The translations under genes were made by a program, and so were the position numbers. This document shows positions 58,059 to 64,000 of a stretch of 64,000 bases of DNA, piece by piece. A model generated the notes under the pieces. That model was not told the DNA's origin. It worked only from the letters and a program-made list of their open reading frames with translations, and ran no database searches. This stretch comes from Pollenia angustigena (lineage: Eukaryota > Arthropoda > Insecta > Diptera > Polleniidae): NCBI GenBank assembly GCA_930367215.1, contig OV884056.1, positions 227,035,127 through 227,099,126 on the forward strand, in the 5' to 3' direction. The stretch's first letter is position 1, and each line of letters begins with the position of its first letter.

Positions 58059-58203
58059 GCCTGTTTAACGATATCGAACTTCATCGTTCGCATAGAAAAT
58101 TACATTTAAAACAAAAACAAAATTCGAACATTGTTCGATGTTTGTTTTTGTTTTTAATGTAATTTTCTATGCGAACGATGACGTTCGAAATCCATGAACA
58201 GGC
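58059..58203. repeat. compact 145-bp hairpin element
   Basis: GCCTGTTTAACGATATCGAAC-type sequence at the left (given here to 21 of its positions) is mirrored at the right. The inner part, CATCGTTCGCATAGAAAATT continuing through AAACAAAAACAAA, is nearly perfect. Stem arms are about 65 bp with a loop under 20 bases. Probably a foldback MITE; a hairpin RNA is possible. Confidence 0.75.
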
Positions 58204-58326
58204 TGTTATTTTAACTTTTGTTTCAAAATTTTTACTATCAAAAAAAAACAAACTACCATAATAAATATCAAATTATTAAACCATAAAATTCATATAAATT
58301 TTTTTAAGAAAAAAATAAAAAACTTA

Positions 58327-58772
58327 CAGCTGTATTCATAACAAAAAGTTAGCCACAGTTTGTACACAATTAAGCTTAGCAGCTTGTTGGCACAGAGTTA
58401 GTTTATAACAAACTTTTCTCCATCTGCTAGCTTTTAATAAATCAACTCTGAATTTTAATGATGCCACATAATATTACTCAAAAATTCAGCACGTTTTGCA
58501 TTTATCATCGCTGGATTTGTAATTTTTTTTCTTTTTCCGTTTTTCCCTTCACATATAAAATTTATTTAAAGTTTTTAAAATAAATAATTAAAGATTTTGA
58601 ATTTAAAAAAAAACAAAATTGTTAAAAGTTAAACGGCTGTTTTTCAAAAGTTAGCAGACGTTTGGCAGCTCGTTAACAAGAGTTTAGCAAATCGTTAGCC
58701 AGAGTTTAGCAAGTGTATTATGAATAAACTGTGTGCGAACTTCATGCCAAATTTTCATTATGAATACTGCTG
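58327..58772. mobile_element. 446-bp TIR element, TTA TSD (Harbinger-like)
   Basis: The left end is CAGCTGTATTCATAAC and the right end, inverted, CAGCAGTATTCATAAT. TTA flanks it at 58324-58326 and 58773-58775. The interior has repeated GTTAGC/GAGTTTAGCA motifs. No coding capacity. Confidence 0.75.
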
Positions 58773-58883
58773 TTAATATTTTTAATGAACGGAAATTCAT
58801 TCTTCTTTTGTAGTTTTTTTTTTTAAATTCAAACAGTAATTTACATTCTAAAAAGAATACATTTTGGTTTAATTTTTATATAA

Positions 58884-59854
58884 AGCCTGGTACTCTGTTC
58901 AACATTTCACGTGAAATGCTGTCAAAACGCATATGAAAAAAACGTGTGCGGAATATCTAGGAAATAATGTTGATAGAGTTGTTCTCTGTTCATTTTGTGA
59001 AAAAGTTCCGAAATGTTTCTGGCAAATTTTTTTTACAACAGCAAATAAACTACTCTGCACTTATTTCACGTGGAATTTTAAGCAAAAGCAAAAAAGGAGG
59101 AACTGATTATTGAATAAGAAATAAAAAATTAATATAACACAACCGGTAACAGGTTTATATCCATTCTATTTTATTAAATTTTTCATTAAAAAAAAAATTA
59201 TTTTTAGTAAAATACATGTGAGGTTTATCAAAGTTTTTCTGGGGATTCAAAAATGAATTGTCAAGGTTTCGTTATAATGTGCTAAATTCCCATTTCATTC
59301 TATTGACAAACTGAAGTTTATTGTTGATGGGATAAGCTATTCCTATGCGCATTTCACTGGTTGCTTAGGCCAGATCGTCAGGAAACTTCATCCAAAGATT
59401 TAAGAAAAACCAAAGATATAACACAAATAAAACTGTTAAGCGAATAAGAATTATAAGCCCCAGTTTTACTTGTAACAATATCAAAGCTTAAACAAAAACA
59501 ACAACCATAAACACTGAGTTTATCTTTTCTAACAATCCCGACCACAATTGGTTGATTTTTTGTCAATTCTAAATGTAGTTCTAAGTGGGTAAAGAAAAAA
59601 CCAAAACAAAACAAATTTCTTTATTTTATTTTGCCAGTTCAGTTTTATTTACACTGCCACATGCATATTAGTTATCAAAAGTTTTTCTTGGGATTCAAAA
59701 ATGTGCGTATGTAAAGTTTGTTTACTTTGCAGGTATGAAATCGGTAAATTGTACAAAATCGCATGATAGGTAACATCGATACATGTCAAAATTTTCGTGT
59801 GAAATAATAAACGTTGCTCAACATTTTTCACAAATTTGAACAGAGTACTAGGCT
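58884..59854. mobile_element. 971-bp TIR element, TAA TSD (Harbinger-like)
   Basis: The left end is AGCCTGGTACTCTGTTCAA and the right end, inverted, AGCCTAGTACTCTGTTCAA. TAA flanks it at 58881-58883 and 59855-59857. It contains a copy of repeat F (59221-59395: GGGATAAGCTATTCCTATGC, then CACTGGTTGCTTAGGCC). No protein remnant seen. Confidence 0.8.
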
Positions 59855-60320
59855 TAACGGAAAACTTTTAAGATAAACTACAAACAGTAAATATAAAACT
59901 TTTTTGAGTGTAAGTTTCTCATTTCGTTTGTAATTTCTACAGCACTAATCTAAGTCCCTATAAGGTATAAATATATTCTGGGAACTTATGAGTAAAAAAT
60001 TGGATTTCACGATGTTCGTCTATCTGAGATTTCGTTGAAATGGGTTCTCTGAAAACCCCAGATTTGATGGCGACAATTTTTTTATATGTTTACAGTACCG
60101 AAAAGTTTGCGGCCGACAAATGGCTAACATATTAACAAAAAACCACGACTGCCTCTAATTTTACACATAAATCCCCTTCTATTGTTCAGTATATTTAGAG
60201 AATGGCAAAAAATTGGCGGGATTGTAGAAGTGGGCAATGCTGGGCATGGTTCTTTCCATACAAAGAAATTATAGATTGTTGTATATATGGAGAATGACAA
60301 GAGCCAATGTTTCCAAATAA
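59855..60320. other. no gene seen
   Basis: AT-rich, no supported feature. Confidence 0.4.
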
Positions 60321-60328
60321 GTTACAAC

Positions 60329-60924
60329 GGTGGCATGTCATAACGTCCAGTGTCATAGTGTCCATGGACGTTATGACACTCCAAAAGTGTCATTAGGTCC
60401 GTATTTACTAAAGAAGTTAAATACAAAAAAACCAACAAAGCTATTTTTAAAGAAACTAATTTAACCATAATATGGTTGTCGGTGATAATGATTTGGTTAA
60501 ATGAAACATAATATGGTAAACAATTTTTTAAAATGGTTCTGCTGCTTTTTCTCTGGGTGTATATAGTAAATATATAACGAAAACACTTTTGGGCGCAAGG
60601 ATTTTCTCCTCTATGGTATAACAAATACCGGCTATGATCCCAAATTTGTTTACATTCTTGCTTGTTAGAATTTTTGGCATTATACTTACTTATTTTGATA
60701 TTTCAAAACAAATTTTACACATTTTAATATTTTTCATTATAAGTTAAGTTGTGGACATTATGACACTTTGAAAAGTGTCATAACGTCCGCGGAAGCTATG
60801 ACATTTCTTTGATGGACGTTATGACACTTTTAAAAGTGTCATAATGTCCATGGACACTATGACACTTCCAAAAGTGTCATAACGTCCATGGACACTATGA
60901 CACTGGACGTTATGACATGCCACC
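60329..60924. mobile_element. foldback element, type A termini, 596 bp, 8-bp TSD
   Basis: Ends GGTGGCATGTCATAACGTCC and its inverse, with GTTACAAC duplicated at 60321-60328 and 60925-60932. The arms consist of iterated phrases (GGACATTATGACAC, AAAAGTGTCATAACGTCC). The interior holds the TTTTCTCTGGGTGTA segment and a partial inverted module M (GGCGCAAGGATTTTCTCCTC, GGTATAACAAATACCGGC). This is the complete counterpart of the truncated copy ending at 12001. Confidence 0.92.
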
Positions 60925-60932
60925 GTTACAAC

Positions 60933-61415
60933 AATCTTGCTTATCAAAAGACAACATGGGGCAAAGTATGGCCGAGAGTGGAAAATTGTGCGTGGCAAAG
61001 AATATTTTTATTTGATTCTATATATATATATATATATATATAAGGAATAAATCGTCTGAATTTGGTACACATACAAAGACATAAAAGTTGTCTGTATTTT
61101 TGGAGAACGGTAGGAGCATCTTGGTTATCAATGCACAGCATCCGATAAAATGTGGACAGTATTGAAGAAGTTGGCGTCACAAAAAGATTTTATTTTATCT
61201 AAATAGCGGTATTTATATAACTTTATGTTCTTTTCGCGTCATGATGAAGGCTACATAAGATTCGATATAGCCGATTATAGCACTTTTACTACCCTGTAGG
61301 AAGTTAAACACATTTTTAAGTAACTTCAAACTGGTTTTTTTATAACCACATCTAGTTGATTAAGTGACGTTTTTCCTTGTCAATGACTCATTAATTAAAC
61401 ATAAGTATGTCATAG
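60933..61415. other. no gene; TA microsatellite at 61019-61042
   Basis: AT-rich with a 24-base TA run. Nothing else supported. Confidence 0.45.
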
Positions 61416-61998
61416 GGGCGATTCTATTCTGATGGGTGCAACATTTAGACGCTTTAAACGTCTTTTACTAATAGAAAGAAACACATTTGCAATTAAGTTA
61501 TCTCTAGAAGGGGTAACATTATTTATATACTATTGTTATCTATTACAAGAATTTATATGAAACGATCAAATAGCCACGAGAGAGCTTTAAAGTGCATAAC
61601 GGATGCAACCAAATTGACCCACTTTCATAAGATCATACCACAAAAGCACAAGACTCTGTTAATTTTTAAACTTTTATTGTATTATACTTTTTTTATTGTG
61701 AAAGATGAGATATCATTCGATGATTATCAAATCAAACTTCGTAGACAATTATAATCCAATAATAAGAAATTTGCTCTTTAAGCCATGACGGGAGCAACAT
61801 GCAATGCATTTTCTGTTCGCGCCAAATCTATGAATCTTAATGATTCGAAGTGCACAATAAATTTCTTTTTAAGCTTACGTCTAAAAAAAATTATATTATG
61901 ATAAAATATAGATATTTTACTTTAAATTGGCACCAAAAAAGTGGCAAATAGTGTGATTTGAAAATTGATGTTAAAAGTTGTCTAGAATAGAATCGCCC
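61416..61998. mobile_element. 583-bp TIR element, probable 4-bp TSD
   Basis: Ends GGGCGATTCTATTC and GAATAGAATCGCCC, with ATAG on both sides (61412-61415 and 61999-62002). A 73-codon frame inside shows no family resemblance. The superfamily is unclear. Confidence 0.72.
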
Positions 61999-62157
61999 AT
62001 AGGCAGTATTCAATTGGCCATCTTTGCATGACTTTTTAACTTACTACTAATACCTTATTTTTCAACCTATTTATAGTTAATTAATAGTATAGTCAGTTAA
62101 TAATAAATTATTTAAATTTTAAAACATTTTAGTCAAAAAAATATATGTACATATGTA

Positions 62158-62404
62158 CCCAGTAAAAACTTCTCTGTAAAAACTTCGTCTACTTTTTCAA
62201 AATGAATAGCTTCTTTAACTTTACATCTATAACGACTTCCATAACTACTTTATTCTGGATGTATGCAGGTAAAAAAAATAATGACTTACTTTTTAATGCG
62301 TTCATTTTGGGACATCCCTTGTTCCTTCAGTAGAATTGTAAGTGGTGCTCTTATGTTTTTCTGATCACTCAACACATTATTTTGTAGGCGAAGTTTTTAC
62401 TGGG
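62158..62404. mobile_element. 247-bp MITE, TA-flanked
   Basis: CCCAGTAAAAACTTCTCTG at the left and CCCAGTAAAAACTTCGCC (inverted) at the right, with TA on both sides (62156-62157 and 62405-62406). This is mariner-type in form. No coding capacity. Confidence 0.8.
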
Positions 62405-63030
62405 TATATATGAACATACCTACAAATGTATGTACATCTTTATACATTTTTATATAGAAATAATTATTTAAGAAAATTTCGCATCAAATTGCCTTAAATG
62501 ATGATGTATAATAGTGCTGAAATAAATACGCTGCATAATATTTAATTACATATTTTAATATGTTTTTTTTTTTTAATTTGACTTCATGGCATGCTATTTT
62601 CACTTATTTTGCTTTTATTGGTGTTTTACCTGTGCCTCTATGCAATATGTTTGGTTGATATCTGCATGAGATTTAAGCCAATTTGTAGTCCTTTGAAAAA
62701 TATTTAATTGGTATTTAGTGTTTTTTGAAACTGACTATTTTATTTACTAAAGGGTAGCTTAAAAAAAAAATTCTTTTTATATGTGTTTGTGCTGATGCAT
62801 GCAACACATAAAAATATTTGTCACTTTTTGGATTGATGCAACAATGTCCATCCGTCTGGCTGTCCTTGTTTACCGTGTTCGTAAAGCACTGGGGTCTAAA
62901 TCGATATCGATCGAAATTACAAATAAAATGGAAATTATTGATATCAAATGCTTTAATTAAGCTTCAGGTTGCAATTTTGGAGAAAGTCCTTGTTTATAAA
63001 CGATTTTCCACAAGTTATTCAGTTTTACCG
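62405..63030. other. no gene; repeat D fragment about 62825-63000
   Basis: ATGTCCATCCGTCTGGCTGT (62844) and TTGCAATTTTGGAGAAAG (62970) match the interior of repeat D. The rest is AT-rich. Confidence 0.45.
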
Positions 63031-63884
63031 TATTTTAATGTATGCTGATGATGTGAAAATTTTCTTGAGTGTTAGTGAATACTCCAACCATGTTTTACTT
63101 CAAAATGACTTTTGACGTTTTGTCCGAAAGCGACCGATATCTGTAAATTATATGCTGGGCAATTATCAACTAGAAAAAGTGGATAGCTTTTTAGATCTTG
63201 GTGTTTTATTGGATCCTAAACTAAGTTTCATTAATCATATAACAATTATGGTAAACAAAGCCAGAGGAGTACTTGGTTTTATAAAGAGTTCAATGACCCT
63301 TATGTAACTAAAACCTTATACACATCACTTGTGAGACCTATTTTGGAGTATGCTTCCATAATTTGGGACCCTATGTACCAAACTTATATCGACAGAATAG
63401 AATCTGTTCAAAAGCAATTCCTGTTGTTCTGTCTTCGAAGTTTAAATTTCAACCCATTAAGTCTTCCATCATATACCAGCAGGCTCGTCCTTGTTAAGCT
63501 GCCAACCTTAAAAAGCCGACAATCTATGTTAAATGTCTCGTTTCTATTGAATATTATTAACGGTGATGTTTGTTCTGGTTTTCTGATCAACAATATTTCG
63601 TTCAACATTCCTCAACGACCAACACGTTACTTCTCACCATTATCCGTTCAGTTTTTTAGAGCTAATTATGCAAACGCCGACCCTCTCAGGAGAATGTGTA
63701 TTCAATTTAATGAACTGTTTAGATTTATAGATTTTTCTTTAAATACTAATATAACTAAAAGTAAAATAATAATTTTTTTAAATTCATAATTAATTATTTT
63801 ATGTGAGTTATTAACATTTGTGTTGTATAAATAGTCTGTAAGGATTAATTCCATAGACGAATAAATTAAATAAATAAATAAAAA
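63031..63884 (+). pseudogene. 3' half of a jockey/CR1-group LINE
   Basis: The copy begins just before the RT active site (MYADDVKIFLS, YADD intact at 63041-63052). After a stop and a shift it continues NYQLEKVDSFLDLGVLLDPK, INHITIMVNKARGVLGFIK and, in a third frame from 63331, RPILEYASIIWDPMYQTYID. That last segment stays open for 152 codons through RIESVQKQFLLFCLRSLNF, LPSYTSRLVLVKLPTLKSRQ and a Leu-rich end to the stop at 63787. This is the C-terminal connection domain typical of the group. The 3' tail is AATAAATTAAATAAATAAAT near 63858-63880. The upstream RT and endonuclease are absent: an ordinary 5'-truncated insertion with two frameshifts. Confidence 0.85.
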
Positions 63885-64000
63885 GTTCGATAATATTGTG
63901 CGTTTTCATCGTCATAAGCCTATTGAAAATAGGAACGGGCATATAATAACACAATACCCCCATACAGTCTTCTCTCTGGAAAAGAGTCATTGTGATCATA
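63885..64000. other. no gene seen
   Basis: Short AT-rich remainder at the window edge. Confidence 0.4.

Overview
This is AT-rich eukaryotic DNA, most likely from an insect and probably a higher (schizophoran) fly. Support comes from jockey-group and RTE-like non-LTR retrotransposons, hAT, piggyBac, mariner-like and PIF/Harbinger-like DNA transposons, DINE-1/Helitron-like dispersed repeats, and two SINE families that contain tRNA-like promoters. I found no prokaryotic gene organisation, no CRISPR array, no tRNA or rRNA gene and no convincing host protein-coding exon. The window reads as intergenic or intronic sequence filled by many generations of transposable elements. Species identity is an inference.

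Layout. 1-5.8 kb: AT-rich DNA with a jockey-like relic (2.1-3.1 kb) and a SINE. 5.8-8.5 kb: a 1-kb foldback element, then a 5'-truncated RTE retrotransposon cut by two small elements whose removal restores its reading frame. 8.6-9.5 kb: the longest open frame in the window, a degenerate transposase-like protein on the minus strand. 10-21.3 kb: a hAT MITE, an array of four 82-bp GC-rich units, a 1.5-kb hAT-like element inserted in the B box of a SINE, a DINE-like repeat hit by a foldback element, and a second DINE-like repeat hit by a piggyBac element that was itself hit by a foldback element. 23.4-26.1 kb: a LINE split by a hAT-like element that holds a mariner-like element. 27-36.7 kb: a foldback element, two more hAT-like elements (one inside a second LINE), SINE, satellite and Harbinger-like MITE copies. 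38.7-43.4 kb: a 2.1-kb foldback with a 9-bp target duplication and a nested hAT MITE, a perfect 47-bp hairpin, and a Harbinger-like insertion. 43.4-50.7 kb: 538-bp and 383-bp tandem repeats, DINE fragments and a relic of another transposon protein. 50.7-58 kb: mostly unassigned DNA with a hAT transposase fragment and a poly(A)-tailed SINE. 58-64 kb: several MITEs, another foldback of the 82-bp-core family, and the 3' half of a LINE.

Many insertions were dated relative to one another from target-site duplications (TSDs) read directly in the sequence. Eight-bp TSDs mark hAT-type and some foldback insertions, 9-bp TSDs two foldback insertions, TTAA the piggyBac element, TTA/TAA the Harbinger-like elements, and TA the mariner-like elements. 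Two patterns stand out. One is a modular foldback family in which the same 82-bp core is found with three different sets of phrase-repeat termini. The other is a quartet of hAT-like elements that share TAGRG ends but differ in the palindromic motif arrayed just inside them.
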